Assembly (NCBI GenBank): GCA_014360195.1
Contig: JACIXY010000015.1
Coordinates: forward strand, 1 to 64,000
Direction of reading: 5' to 3'
Length of the DNA stretch: 64,000 nt
Source of the DNA: Bacillota bacterium
GTDB taxonomy: Bacteria; Bacillota; SHA-98; UBA4971
In this document: piece by piece, positions 1 through 8,675 of the stretch
How positions within the stretch are numbered: position 1 is the stretch's first letter
How the letters are laid out: each line of letters opens with the position of its first letter
The notes under the pieces: model-generated
Told to the model about the DNA's origin: nothing
Seen by the model: only the letters and a program-made list of their open reading frames with translations
Database searches by the model: none
Translations under genes and position numbers: made by a program

Positions 1-142
1 ACGAGGGGTGTCAAAATCCGGCCACTGGCTAGACGGGCCGGATTTTGTCAAGGCGCCCCGCTTGGGGCGCCGTCCCCGAGTGCAACACCGGCAACCCGGC
101 AACTACTGGAAGAGGGGCGAAAACTAACGCACCCTCACTTAG
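1..142. repeat. Dispersed palindromic repeat, long form (left end cut by window)
   Basis: This is the right part of a repeat that recurs near 10674 and 27924. It contains a perfect 11-bp inverted repeat AAAATCCGGCC (13-23) / GGCCGGATTTT (36-46), with an A-run before and a T-run after it, so it looks like a bidirectional intrinsic terminator. A second small hairpin GGCGCCCC/GGGGCGCC lies at about 52-72. The element ends in the shared border CGCACCCTCACTTAG at 128-142. The left border lies outside the window. No open reading frame is convincing here. Confidence 0.8.
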
Positions 143-347
143 TTGCGGGGCGTGGACGCGTTGCCACCTCCGCGAACCCGTGTAGCGCGGCCTTTCGAGC
201 CCCGGGTTTTGGCAAAGTCAAGCCAGGTCCGGCGCAGCCTGGAGCAGCGCCGAACCAGCCCAACTCAACGTAATTCTCCGCAGCACGGCCTGGCATGGTT
301 GTGGAGGTCTTCTTTGGTTGTTTTATCCAGACCAGGTGCGTTATGAC

Positions 348-399
348 TTGACAAGGCGCACATGGTAACGTTGTGATTCTACTAGTAAGCTACAACGTT
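348..399 (+). promoter_or_regulatory. Putative promoter and paired AACGTT operators upstream of the GH57 gene
   Basis: A perfect -35 TTGACA lies at 348-353, with a weak -10 TGTGAT at 372-377 (18-bp spacer). Two inverted copies of AACGTTGT / ACAACGTT sit at 367-374 and 392-399, overlapping the -10 and the likely start point. Palindromes centred on CG are typical operators of LacI/CcpA-family repressors, so carbon-source repression of the amylase genes is plausible (inference). The rest of 143-543 holds no gene that I can support. Confidence 0.45.
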
Positions 400-543
400 A
401 TAGCACATGCAATGTGGTTGCCTGGTTCCAGCTGAGCTTAGCTCAAGTACGCTGCTATTAAGTATATGCGCGTCGGGAAGAGGCGAACGCCGGAAGCAGT
501 ACGCACATCTCAAGAGACGTCAAGAGAGGGAGGGTGAACCTTC

Positions 544-3500
544 GTGAGACGGCACCGGATCCTGGTAGCCGCAACCATACTGGCGTTTGTTGTGGGTGTG
601 TTGGGGTACTTCCCCGGCCAGGCGTTGGGCGCGGAGGAAACACTCTACGTGGCCCTCATCTGGCACAACCACCAGCCCTTCTACAAGAACCCCGCGACCG
701 GCAAGTACATGTTGCCCTGGGTGAGGATGCACGCGGTCAAGGACTACTACGATATGGCTTCCATCCTCAAGGATTACCCCAACGTTCATTGCACGTTCAA
801 CCTGGTTCCATCTCTCATCTTCCAGCTCGACGAATGCGCTGCAGGCGCGAAGGATACTTGGCAGATCGTCACCGAAAAACCCGCGTCGGAGCTTACCCGC
901 GACGACAAGGAGTTTCTCCTGAGGAGGTTCTTCGACGCCAACTGGGACAGGATCATCAAGAAGCACCCGCGTTACTGGCAGCTACTGCAAAAGCGCGGCG
1001 AGACGGTGAGCGACGCGAGCATCGCGCGCGCCATCGAGGCTTTTACGGAGCAAGACTACAGGGATCTCCAGGTCTGGTTCAACCTCGCGTGGCTTGATCC
1101 GGACTTCAAGGAGAACGACCCCCTGATGAAGGCGCTTGTTGAGAAAGGCCACGGGTTCACGGAGGAAGACAGGCACCGCGTGCTCGCAAAACACGTTCAG
1201 ATCATGAAGGAAGTCATTCCGCTGTACCGCTCCATGCAGGACTCCGGCCAAATAGAGGTCACTACTACACCGTTTTACCACCCCATCATGCCTCTCCTGT
1301 ACAATGTGGATGTTGCCCACGTAGCCAGCCCGAAGCTGGACCTACCTGCCCAGGCGTTCGCACATCCCGAGGATGTTGAAGCGCAACTCGGGATGGCCGT
1401 GAGGTTCTACGAGGACCATTTCGGGCGCAAGCCGCGCGGGCTCTGGCCTTCTGAGCAGGCCGTCGGGCAGGATATAGTGGGACTCGTCCACGATGCGGGT
1501 TTCCAGTGGATGGTGTCGAGCGAGGGGGTGCTTGCCCGGTCCCTCGGCGTGAGCCTCCGCGACGGCTCGGGGAACGTCACCAGGCCTGACCTCCTCTATA
1601 AGCCTTACATAGTCGAGGAGGATGGGAAGGCCGTTACCATCCTTTTCCGGGACATTGTGCTCTCGGACAAGATAGGATTTAGTTACTCCGGGATGAACGG
1701 CACCGCCGCCGCGCTTGACCTCATGAACTACCTGCGCAAGGTCAGGCGGGACCTTGCAGGGGTGCCCGGGCCGCACGTGGTGACGATAGCGCTCGACGGC
1801 GAGAACTGCTGGGAGTACTACGAGAACGACGGGAAGGAGTTCCTCCACTCCCTCTACAAGATGCTGAACACCGACCCTAACTTCAAGGCCGTGACGGTCG
1901 AGGAATATCTGAAGGCTCACCCGGCGAAGGACAGGATCTCGAGACTGCACACGGGGTCGTGGATTTCCGACAATCTGGAAACCTGGATAGGCGAGGCCGA
2001 GGAGAACAGGGCGTGGGACTACCTGGCGAGAGCCCGCGATGTCCTCGCAAAGTATACGTCGGAGAATGCCACCAACGAGGCGGCTCAGCTCGGCATCGCC
2101 CTTGCGTGGGATGAACTCTACGCGGCCGAGGGCAGCGACTGGTTCTGGTGGTACGGTGACGACCAGGACTCCGGCAATGACGCTGGGTTCGACGAACTCT
2201 TCAGGACCCACCTCCGGAACGTATACTCGTACATCGGGCAGCCCGTTCCGGCCTACCTCCATATGCCGATAATCCCGAGGGAGGCGGCCGAGCCTGATGT
2301 CAAGATGAAGGGGTTCGCGAAGGTCAGCCCTGACGGCAAGATCGACCCGGGCGAGTGGGCGCCGGCAGCCATGTACTTCAAGACCGCAGCCGCCCCGATG
2401 CCGTCCGGCGAAGCCGAGATGGTCCTCAGAGCGCTCTGGGTGGGGGTGGACGCGGATAACCTCTACCTGCGTTTCGACGTGAAAGGCGGGCTCGACGACT
2501 TCTTCGGGAAGGACGTCTTACTCGCGGCTTACCTCTCGAACCCGAGGCGTGCGGAGGCGAACAGCGTCCCGAGGTCGAGCGGCCAGGGGCGCGCTGCGAC
2601 GGTGCTTGGGTTCGCGCCCGGCACCGAGGTGCTCGTCGACTTCAAGAAGCTTAGCGGCCCGGGTCCCGCGAAAGCGCGCCTCGCGTTCGCCGGTGGCGAC
2701 GAGACGTGGGTTGACGTGAAGGAGCTTCCGGGCGCGGGCGCCGACCGTACCGTTGAGATCAAGGTCGCGTTCGCCGACATCGGGTTGAAGCCCGGGGATT
2801 CCGCGAGCCTGGCGGTGGTGGCGTCCAGGAAGGGCAGGAACGTGGATATCCTGCCGGTTGAGGGGCCTGCCGAGGTGAAAGTGCCCGGGGTCATCGTCGG
2901 CAAGACTCTGTTCAGGTGGGACGACCCGACCGGCGACGACCACGGCCCGGGCACGTACACCTATCCTCTGAACGCCGTCTTCAAGCCGGGCGTGTTCGAC
3001 ATGCTGTCCTTTGAGGTCCTCGAGGTCCAGGACGACATCGTGTTCCAGGTGAGGATAGCCGGGGACGTCACGAACCCGTGGAACTCGCCCGTGGGGGTGT
3101 CGCTCCAGACCATCGACATATACATCGACACCGACCACAAGGCAGGGTCCGGCAAGACCGACGCGCTTGGGGGAAGGCACGTAAGCTTCGCCCCGGAGTC
3201 GGCATGGGAGTATGCGATCTGGGTTGAAGGCTGGAACCAGAAGATATTCACAGCCGACGGCAAAGAGGTGCAGGCTGCCATTAGAGTGAGCCAGGATCCG
3301 GTCAAGAAGATTATCTCGATCCGCATCCCCAGGGCGGCCCTGGGTGACCCGCAGCCGGGCTGGGGCTATCAGGTGTTTCTCCTGAGCCAGGAGGGCTACC
3401 CCTCACCGGGGAACCTGCGGGTGCGCGAGGTGCTGTCCACGGCGCAGGAATGGCGGCTGGGCGGAGGCCATGACTCCGAGATAGACCCGAACGTCATAGA

Positions 3501-3603
3501 CCTGCTGGCTCCCGCGGGCAGGACCCAGGAGGAGATCCTTGGGGCTTACGACGTAAGCACGGGTAAGCTCGCGGAAGTGCCGATGGTATACGGTGGCAGG
3601 TGA
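544..3603 (+). CDS. Secreted GH57 amylopullulanase/alpha-amylase with C-terminal glucodextranase-type module
   Basis: Predicted retaining alpha-glucanase of glycoside hydrolase family 57, acting on starch or pullulan outside the cell. The GTG start has the purine-rich site GGGAGGGTG just upstream. Residues 1-29 form a Sec signal peptide (RRHR, then a hydrophobic stretch ending near ALGA). Family motifs are present: HNHQPF near 41-46, GLWPSEQ near 299-305 (the Glu is the expected nucleophile) and LDGENCWEYYENDG near 417-430 (the Asp is the expected acid/base). The segment DWFWWYGDD near 535 is typical of amylopullulanase-like GH57 enzymes. About 750-1010 resembles the C-terminal binding module of glucodextranases (family knowledge). 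At 1019 residues it is a full-length multidomain enzyme. The next gene, a GH13 enzyme, would finish the degradation. Confidence 0.88.
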   Translation: MRRHRILVAATILAFVVGVLGYFPGQALGAEETLYVALIWHNHQPFYKNPATGKYMLPWVRMHAVKDYYDMASILKDYPNVHCTFNLVPSLIFQLDECAAGAKDTWQIVTEKPASELTRDDKEFLLRRFFDANWDRIIKKHPRYWQLLQKRGETVSDASIARAIEAFTEQDYRDLQVWFNLAWLDPDFKENDPLMKALVEKGHGFTEEDRHRVLAKHVQIMKEVIPLYRSMQDSGQIEVTTTPFYHPIMPLLYNVDVAHVASPKLDLPAQAFAHPEDVEAQLGMAVRFYEDHFGRKPRGLWPSEQAVGQDIVGLVHDAGFQWMVSSEGVLARSLGVSLRDGSGNVTRPDLLYKPYIVEEDGKAVTILFRDIVLSDKIGFSYSGMNGTAAALDLMNYLRKVRRDLAGVPGPHVVTIALDGENCWEYYENDGKEFLHSLYKMLNTDPNFKAVTVEEYLKAHPAKDRISRLHTGSWISDNLETWIGEAEENRAWDYLARARDVLAKYTSENATNEAAQLGIALAWDELYAAEGSDWFWWYGDDQDSGNDAGFDELFRTHLRNVYSYIGQPVPAYLHMPIIPREAAEPDVKMKGFAKVSPDGKIDPGEWAPAAMYFKTAAAPMPSGEAEMVLRALWVGVDADNLYLRFDVKGGLDDFFGKDVLLAAYLSNPRRAEANSVPRSSGQGRAATVLGFAPGTEVLVDFKKLSGPGPAKARLAFAGGDETWVDVKELPGAGADRTVEIKVAFADIGLKPGDSASLAVVASRKGRNVDILPVEGPAEVKVPGVIVGKTLFRWDDPTGDDHGPGTYTYPLNAVFKPGVFDMLSFEVLEVQDDIVFQVRIAGDVTNPWNSPVGVSLQTIDIYIDTDHKAGSGKTDALGGRHVSFAPESAWEYAIWVEGWNQKIFTADGKEVQAAIRVSQDPVKKIISIRIPRAALGDPQPGWGYQVFLLSQEGYPSPGNLRVREVLSTAQEWRLGGGHDSEIDPNVIDLLAPAGRTQEEILGAYDVSTGKLAEVPMVYGGR

Positions 3604-3731
3604 CTCATCGCACACCGACGCAGTGGCGCCTGTTCGACCTCGCCCTTGCGCAGCACAAGCTCGTTGAGATATCATCGGTGGTGGCGGTGGATACACCATC
3701 TGTGACAATTTGATGTGGGGCAGAGGATTTG

Positions 3732-5693
3732 ATGATGGAAGCAATTCGCAAGGACGGTCTCAACGTAAGAGCCGCAGAGGCAAGGAGACTTTGCCGGGCG
3801 GAAGCGGACTTGCTTGAGAAGACAGGCGAGGCAGCAGGGTTGACGCTTGAGGGGGTGTGGCACGGGCAGGAGACACCTTATGTGGAGCGCTCGGACGAGA
3901 ACACCGTCGCCATCAGGCTTCGGGCGAAGTCGGGCGATGTGGCGAGCGTCGTGCTCGAATTCTGCACGGGTCCCAGAGGGAGGGCCTGCGCGGCCACTAC
4001 CATGGAGCCATATGCGATCGAAGGGGGTTTCACTCAGTATCGGGCCGAGGTTGCAACCTCAGGCGGCGTGCTTTCTTACAGGTTTCTCCTGAAGCTGAAC
4101 GACGGGGCGGCGGGGGCGGCCGCAGGTCCTGGCACGGTCCGCACGGTATGGCATACACCGTCAGGGGATTTCCTACGGGAGCCGGACCCGGATGACTGGT
4201 ACACGCTGGATGTCTCGCAGCTTTGTGTCTTCAAGACGCCCGAGTGGGTCCACGACGCTGTGTTCTATCAGATCTTCCCGGACAGGTTTGCGAACGGAGA
4301 CCCCACCAATGATCCCATTGGCACCCGCCCATGGGGCGAGGCCCCGACCCGCGACAGCTTCTTCGGAGGCGATTTCCAGGGGATCATCGACAAGATCCCT
4401 TACCTCAAAGACCTCGGGATCACGGCTGTATGGTTCAACCCGATCTTCCAGTCCGTGTCCAACCACAAGTACGACACCGCCGACTATCTGCGGGTAGACG
4501 ATTCCTTCGGAGACCTTGCCAAGTTCCGTGAGCTTGTGGACGCGCTCCACGCGGCGGGCATCAGGGTGATCCTCGACGGCGTGTTCAACCACACGGGCGA
4601 CGAGTTTTGGGCCTTCCAGGACATCATAGAGAAAGGCCCCGCGTCACGTTATGTCAACTGGTACTACATCCACGACTTCCCGGTCCGCCGCCATCCAAAG
4701 CCCAACTATGAGGCCTGGTGGGGGTTTGCGGACCTTCCCAAGCTGAACATGGACAACCCCGAGGTGCGCCGCTACATCCTCGATGTGGTCGCCTTCTGGA
4801 TGAAGGAGGTCGGCATCGACGGGTGGCGGCTGGACGTCCCGAACGAGGTGGACCACTCATTCTGGAAGGTCTTCCGCGACCACGTCAAGAGCATCAATCC
4901 GGACGCGTACATCGTGGGTGAGATCTGGCGCGACGGCTCACCGTGGCTCAAGGGAGACGAGTTCGACGCGGTCATGAACTACGTCTTCCGCGACGCGGTG
5001 CTCGACTTCTTCGCAAGGCGGAAGGCGTCCACGTCTGAGCTTGTGGCGAGCCTGGAGAAGCTCAAGGCCAGTTACCCGGCCCAGGCCAGCGCCGCGCTCC
5101 TCAACCTCCTCGGCAGCCACGATACGGAGCGCGTGCTCACGGCGTTCGAGGGAGACAAGCGCCGCATGATCCCTGCGGTCGTGTTCCAGATGACCTGCCC
5201 CGGGGCGCCCATCGTTTACTACGGGGACGAGGTCGGGATGATGGGCGAGAAAGACCCGGGGTGCCGCGGCACCATGGTCTGGGACGAGCGCCTGCAAGAC
5301 CGCGAGTTGCTGGGGCTTTATCGCCGGCTTATCCAGCTGCGGCGCGGCAGCGCGGCGCTCCGGCGCGGCGATATGCGGTGGCTCCTTGTGGACGATCCTA
5401 CCAGGACCTTCGCTTTCTCGCGGGCCTGGGGGAACGATGTCGTGGTAGTCGCGGTGTGCGCCGGCGAAAGACAGGTCACGCTGGAGTTGAACCTGGACCT
5501 GGACCTGGGCGAGCACCTACACCTGCACCAGGCCCAGGCTCCCTGGACGACGGCCTGCAATGTCCGGACGTTCTCGGATGCGCTCACGGGGCGAACGTAT
5601 CCGGTTGTGGATGGCCGCGTGAGACTGGAGCACCTCGGTCCGCAGCAGGCGGCTGTCCTGGTCGCAGGAGAGGCGGGCGCGCCGGTCAGTTGA
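3732..5693 (+). CDS. GH13 neopullulanase / cyclomaltodextrinase / maltogenic amylase
   Basis: Predicted alpha-amylase-family enzyme hydrolysing maltodextrins or cyclodextrins. The N-terminal 150 residues look like a CBM34-type beta domain, the usual arrangement in neopullulanase subfamilies. The barrel follows from WVHDAVFYQIFPDRFANGDP. Conserved regions are present: GVFNHTG near 284, GWRLDV near 363-368 (nucleophile Asp), VGEIW near 395 (acid/base Glu) and GSHDTERV near 462 (third Asp). There is no signal peptide, so it is probably cytosolic and works on sugars released by the secreted GH57 upstream. TTG 3729, ATG 3732 and ATG 3735 are alternative starts; AGAGG at 3722-3726 favours one of the ATGs. 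The C-terminus carries a small acidic and His-rich repeat (LDLDLGEHLHLH). Confidence 0.9.
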   Translation: MMEAIRKDGLNVRAAEARRLCRAEADLLEKTGEAAGLTLEGVWHGQETPYVERSDENTVAIRLRAKSGDVASVVLEFCTGPRGRACAATTMEPYAIEGGFTQYRAEVATSGGVLSYRFLLKLNDGAAGAAAGPGTVRTVWHTPSGDFLREPDPDDWYTLDVSQLCVFKTPEWVHDAVFYQIFPDRFANGDPTNDPIGTRPWGEAPTRDSFFGGDFQGIIDKIPYLKDLGITAVWFNPIFQSVSNHKYDTADYLRVDDSFGDLAKFRELVDALHAAGIRVILDGVFNHTGDEFWAFQDIIEKGPASRYVNWYYIHDFPVRRHPKPNYEAWWGFADLPKLNMDNPEVRRYILDVVAFWMKEVGIDGWRLDVPNEVDHSFWKVFRDHVKSINPDAYIVGEIWRDGSPWLKGDEFDAVMNYVFRDAVLDFFARRKASTSELVASLEKLKASYPAQASAALLNLLGSHDTERVLTAFEGDKRRMIPAVVFQMTCPGAPIVYYGDEVGMMGEKDPGCRGTMVWDERLQDRELLGLYRRLIQLRRGSAALRRGDMRWLLVDDPTRTFAFSRAWGNDVVVVAVCAGERQVTLELNLDLDLGEHLHLHQAQAPWTTACNVRTFSDALTGRTYPVVDGRVRLEHLGPQQAAVLVAGEAGAPVS

Positions 5694-5982
5694 CCGCCCG
5701 CCGCGCTGTAGCGCGGTCGTGGACCAGGGGTATCTGAGTCGGGTGCCGCGGCGTTCGCAAACTCGGAAACTCGGAGTTTGAGCGGGCGTCAGACACAATT
5801 GACTGGCGCAGGTTGGTCGCAAAACGGCGTGGGCGGAGGACGACGGTGGGCGAAGGGGCGCGGGCGCAGGGACGGAAGCAGGGGAGCACAAAGGCTCAAG
5901 AGCGCAAATCGATGACAGGGCACAAACCGTAACAGGTGGTAAGGATACAGTGGCTTGGCGCTATCAAAGCGCAAATTGATGC

Positions 5983-6011
5983 TTGACAGAGCAGCTGGAC
6001 CGTGCTATATT
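5983..6011 (+). promoter_or_regulatory. Strong sigma-A promoter of the T-box transcript
   Basis: TTGACA (5983-5988), a 17-bp spacer and TATATT (6006-6011) preceded by an extended -10 TGC. The start point should be near 6018. A 14-bp direct repeat AGCGCAAAT(C/T)GATG occurs at 5901-5914 and 5968-5981, the second copy directly abutting the -35 box. It may be an activator or repressor site. Otherwise 5694-5982 contains no gene. Confidence 0.8.
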
Positions 6012-6095
6012 GTGCATAAATACACACATCCTGGCGGAAATGGCCTGCGCAGGCGCTGGAAGCACAGGATGGTGCAGGCGACAGCGGAAAAGCTC

Positions 6096-6506
6096 GATGA
6101 AAGCGATGACGGGGAAGAGTAGGCCGGATGCGCCGTCCGAGAGAGCCAGGGACGGTGGAATCCTGGTATGGTGCGCCGGTTGAACCACACCCTTGAGCGC
6201 AGACCGAAACCGGTGCAGCGGCGGCGGAAGCGGGCAGGGCGCCCGCTACCCCGAGCGGGAGCGCGGGAGTAGGCTCTGACGGGTCTCGCCCGTTAATGCG
6301 AGGAGGTATAAGCCCGGGGCTTGCGGCGTCGTGGTGTCGTCGTGTGAGGACCATGTGGGGACCGTGACGCGGCAGATGCGACGCGAGGTCGGGCCGTAGT
6401 CGGGCCGTACCGGAGAATGAGCGGGTTACAGTCTACGGTCGTAACCAATAAGGGTGGGACCACGGGAGATCACCTCTCGTCCCTTGCGGGACGGGAGGTG
6501 TTTTTT
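6096..6506 (+). promoter_or_regulatory. T-box leader (specifier probably CAC, histidine) with intrinsic terminator
   Basis: A tRNA-sensing leader RNA that reads through only when the matching tRNA is uncharged. Stem I elements are visible: AGTAG near 6118, AGAGAGCC, the GGTGGAATCC apical loop, and a specifier region GAAC-CAC-ACC at 6182-6191 followed by CTTGAGC. Aligning GAAC and the following purine gives CAC (6186-6188) as specifier, hence histidine; the frame ACC (threonine) is less likely. The canonical T-box AGGGTGGGACCACG lies at 6451-6464. The competing terminator is a 13-bp stem 6471-6483 / 6488-6500 with one G-T wobble, followed by six T at 6501-6506. It controls the transporter genes downstream. 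Confidence 0.93.
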
Positions 6507-6589
6507 GTGCTGAAGCCTGAGGAGATGAGCAGGGGAATCCCGTAAGGAAAGCAATGTAGAAGCCGGACAAGAACGAGGGGGTAACCACG

Positions 6590-7387
6590 ATGAACGCAAA
6601 GAAGTTCGGACAAATCGTACTGCTCGCACTGATGACCGCCACACTTGCTGCTGGAGGAGTTGCGGCTGCCGCAGGTGATGACTCGCTCGCCAGGGTCAAA
6701 GCTGCGGGTGTGCTCAGGATCGGGGTGGACGACGCGTTTCCGCCCATGGAATACCGCGATGACAAGGGCAAGCTGATCGGCTTCGACGTGGACCTCGCCG
6801 ACGAGATCGGCCGCCGCCTCGGGGTTGCCATCGAATGGGTCCCGACCGCGTGGGACGGGGTGATCCTGGCGCTGCAGTCGGGGAAGTTCGACATCATCCT
6901 GTCCTCCATGACCATCACCGAGGAGCGTGCGAAGAAGGTGGACTTCAGCCCCCCGTACATCTGGGGCGCACAGATCATAGTTGTCAGGGAGAACGATAAA
7001 TCCATAAACAGCGCTGCGGACCTTGCCGGCAAGGTGGTGGGCAGCCAGCTTGGAAGCACCGGCGAGATCGCCGCGAGGAAGATCGGTGGCATCAAGGAGC
7101 TCAAGCTATACGGGCAGTTCACCGAGGCGCTTACGGATCTCGCCATCGGCCGGGTCCAGGCCGTCGTGGTGGACGAGTTCGTGGGCCGCTACTACATAAC
7201 GAAGCGGCCAGGCGTGTACCGCGTGCTCCCGGAGCGACTGTCCGAGGAAGAAGTGGGCATCGCCTTCCGCAAGGAGGACAAGGCCCTGCGCGAGGCCGTG
7301 TGTGCGGCTCTTGAAGCCATCAAGGCGGACGGGACGTACGCGGCTATCTCGAAGAAGTGGTTCGGGGTCGACGTCTCGAAGCGCTGA
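6590..7387 (+). CDS. Amino-acid ABC transporter substrate-binding protein (family 3)
   Basis: Extracytoplasmic solute-binding protein of the polar amino-acid type. Residues 1-27 form a Sec signal peptide without a lipobox cysteine, so anchoring is unclear. The family signature is clear: VLRIGVDDAFPPMEY near 38, GFDVDLADEIGRRLG near 63, WDGVILALQSGKFDIILSSM near 84 and ITEERAKKVDFS near 105. Length (265 residues) is normal. The gene lies 84 bp after the T-box terminator, so its expression should follow charging of the sensed tRNA, probably tRNA-His. A histidine-type substrate is therefore inferred, not shown. The permease follows after 227 bp; no ATPase gene is adjacent. Confidence 0.9.
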   Translation: MNAKKFGQIVLLALMTATLAAGGVAAAAGDDSLARVKAAGVLRIGVDDAFPPMEYRDDKGKLIGFDVDLADEIGRRLGVAIEWVPTAWDGVILALQSGKFDIILSSMTITEERAKKVDFSPPYIWGAQIIVVRENDKSINSAADLAGKVVGSQLGSTGEIAARKIGGIKELKLYGQFTEALTDLAIGRVQAVVVDEFVGRYYITKRPGVYRVLPERLSEEEVGIAFRKEDKALREAVCAALEAIKADGTYAAISKKWFGVDVSKR

Positions 7388-7614
7388 TCGACTCTGCAAA
7401 GCCCAGACCTTCGCGGCGGTCGCCGGCGGGTCGCCTCCATGCGGCGGCCCGCCGCCGGCCGTGCCGCGACGGTGCCCTCCGTCCCCTCCGGCTGCAATAG
7501 ACTAAGTGAAGGTGCGACAGGTAGGCACGGCCCGCAGTTGCCCGGGGCTGCGTATCCGGCAACTGACAGCAACGGAGGGACCAGGCGAGAACATCTGTGA
7601 GGAGCGAGCGTATC

Positions 7615-8337
7615 ATGGATCTCTTGCTCATGGTAAGGCTTGTCCCAATCCTCGTGAGAGGCGCCGCGATGACGATGGAGCTCACCTGTCTTGCGGTGGT
7701 GCTCGGGACGGCGCTGGGTCTTCCGATCGCCCTCGCCCGGCTGTCGCGACATCCTCTCCTGCGGGGGCCGGCATCGCTGTATACGTGGTGGATGAGGGGG
7801 ACGCCGCTCCTCATGCAGCTCTTCCTCATCTACTATGGGCTGCCGCAGGTGGGCGTCACGCTCAACCCGTTCCCCGCGGCGGCGCTCGGGATGACGTTGA
7901 ACGCAGCCGCATACATCGCCGAGATCCTGCGCGGGGGCATACTATCCATAGACCGGGGCCAGATGGAGGCTGCGCGATCCCTCGGGATGAGCTACATCCA
8001 GGCGATGAGGTGGGTCATCCTGCCCCAGGCCGTTCCGAGGATCATCCCACCCATGGGCAACGAGGTCATCGCGCGGCTCAAGGACTCGTCGCTCGTATCC
8101 ACGATCGCCATGGTGGATCTCATGCGAGCGGCTCAGCAGATGATCGCCACCACCTTCCGGCCGCTCGAGATATTCTTCGCTGCAGGGCTCTTCTATCTCG
8201 CCATGACAACGGCGTTCACCATACTCTTCGGGTCATGGGAAAGGCGACTTGCCGAAAGGGGCAAGGGCAGGGCCCCGGCGATGGCGCGACTTCGCAGGGC
8301 GCTCGCCGGTCTTGCAAGCGTGCGGGGGATATGGTAA
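7615..8337 (+). CDS. Amino-acid ABC transporter permease (HisM/GlnP family)
   Basis: Inner-membrane permease subunit with about five transmembrane segments. The family signature includes WWMRGTPLLMQLFLIYYG, AYIAEILRGGILSIDRGQMEAARSLG (given here in two overlapping parts) and the EAA-type loop around the ATPase contact, followed by ILPQAVPRIIPP. ATG 7615 is preferred to GTG 7597 because TGAGGAG at 7598-7604 is well placed and the hydrophobic N-terminus begins there. The protein ends at 8337 and no ABC ATPase follows; tRNA-Arg comes next. The transporter must borrow an ATPase from elsewhere or be an incomplete operon. About 227 bp of GC-rich spacer before it shows no gene. Confidence 0.88.
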   Translation: MDLLLMVRLVPILVRGAAMTMELTCLAVVLGTALGLPIALARLSRHPLLRGPASLYTWWMRGTPLLMQLFLIYYGLPQVGVTLNPFPAAALGMTLNAAAYIAEILRGGILSIDRGQMEAARSLGMSYIQAMRWVILPQAVPRIIPPMGNEVIARLKDSSLVSTIAMVDLMRAAQQMIATTFRPLEIFFAAGLFYLAMTTAFTILFGSWERRLAERGKGRAPAMARLRRALAGLASVRGIW

Positions 8338-8378
8338 CATAACAGTAGCGCATGATGCGCCGCATATAAGAGTATCGC

Positions 8379-8454
8379 GCGCCTGTAGCTCAGGGGATAG
8401 AGCAACTGCCTTCTAAGCAGTGGGCCGCAGGTTCGATTCCTGCCAGGCGCGCCA
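8379..8454 (+). tRNA. tRNA-Arg (anticodon TCT)
   Basis: Complete cloverleaf: acceptor stem GCGCCTG (8379-8385) pairs with CAGGCGC (8444-8450), discriminator G and encoded CCA at 8452-8454. The D arm is GCTC...GAGC. The anticodon stem ACTGC/GCAGT encloses the loop CTTCTAA with anticodon TCT. The T arm GCAGG-TTCGATT-CCTGC is at 8427-8443. It reads AGA/AGG codons. Confidence 0.97.
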
Positions 8455-8492
8455 TTGTTTTTGGCGTGAGGGCGCAGCGCAACGGGCGATAG

Positions 8493-8525
8493 GCGACCCC
8501 GGGCTACCCTGGGGTCGCTGTTTTC
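8493..8525 (+). terminator. Intrinsic terminator after tRNA-Arg
   Basis: GCGACCCC (8493-8500) and GGGGTCGC (8511-8518) form an 8-bp stem, followed by TGTTTT. It lies 38 bp after the tRNA and just before a copy of the dispersed repeat. Confidence 0.75.
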
Positions 8526-8527
8526 CA

Positions 8528-8653
8528 CTAAGTGGGAGTTCAGAAATGCTCCCGACTTTTGGGAGGGGTTGTCGATGACCTAAAAGAGATAGTGCAACAC
8601 CGGCAACCCCCAGATGTTGACAAGGTGGGAGGAACTAACGAACCTTGACTCAG
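8528..8653. repeat. Dispersed palindromic repeat, short form
   Basis: 126-bp copy running from CTAAGTG (8528-8534) to a degenerate right border ending CTCAG (8649-8653). The internal GGGGTTGTCG and CAACACCGGCAACCC arms are recognisable but diverged. The hairpin payload of the long form is replaced by a short ACCTAAAAGAGA segment. It sits between the tRNA terminator and the decayed alcohol dehydrogenase. Confidence 0.75.
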
Positions 8654-8675
8654 GCAGCCCGCGGCATGGCGGGGG

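Noticed and set aside
1342-2262. 306-residue minus-strand frame inside the GH57 gene
   Set aside because: It mirrors the catalytic region of GH57 and shows no family features. Shadow frame.
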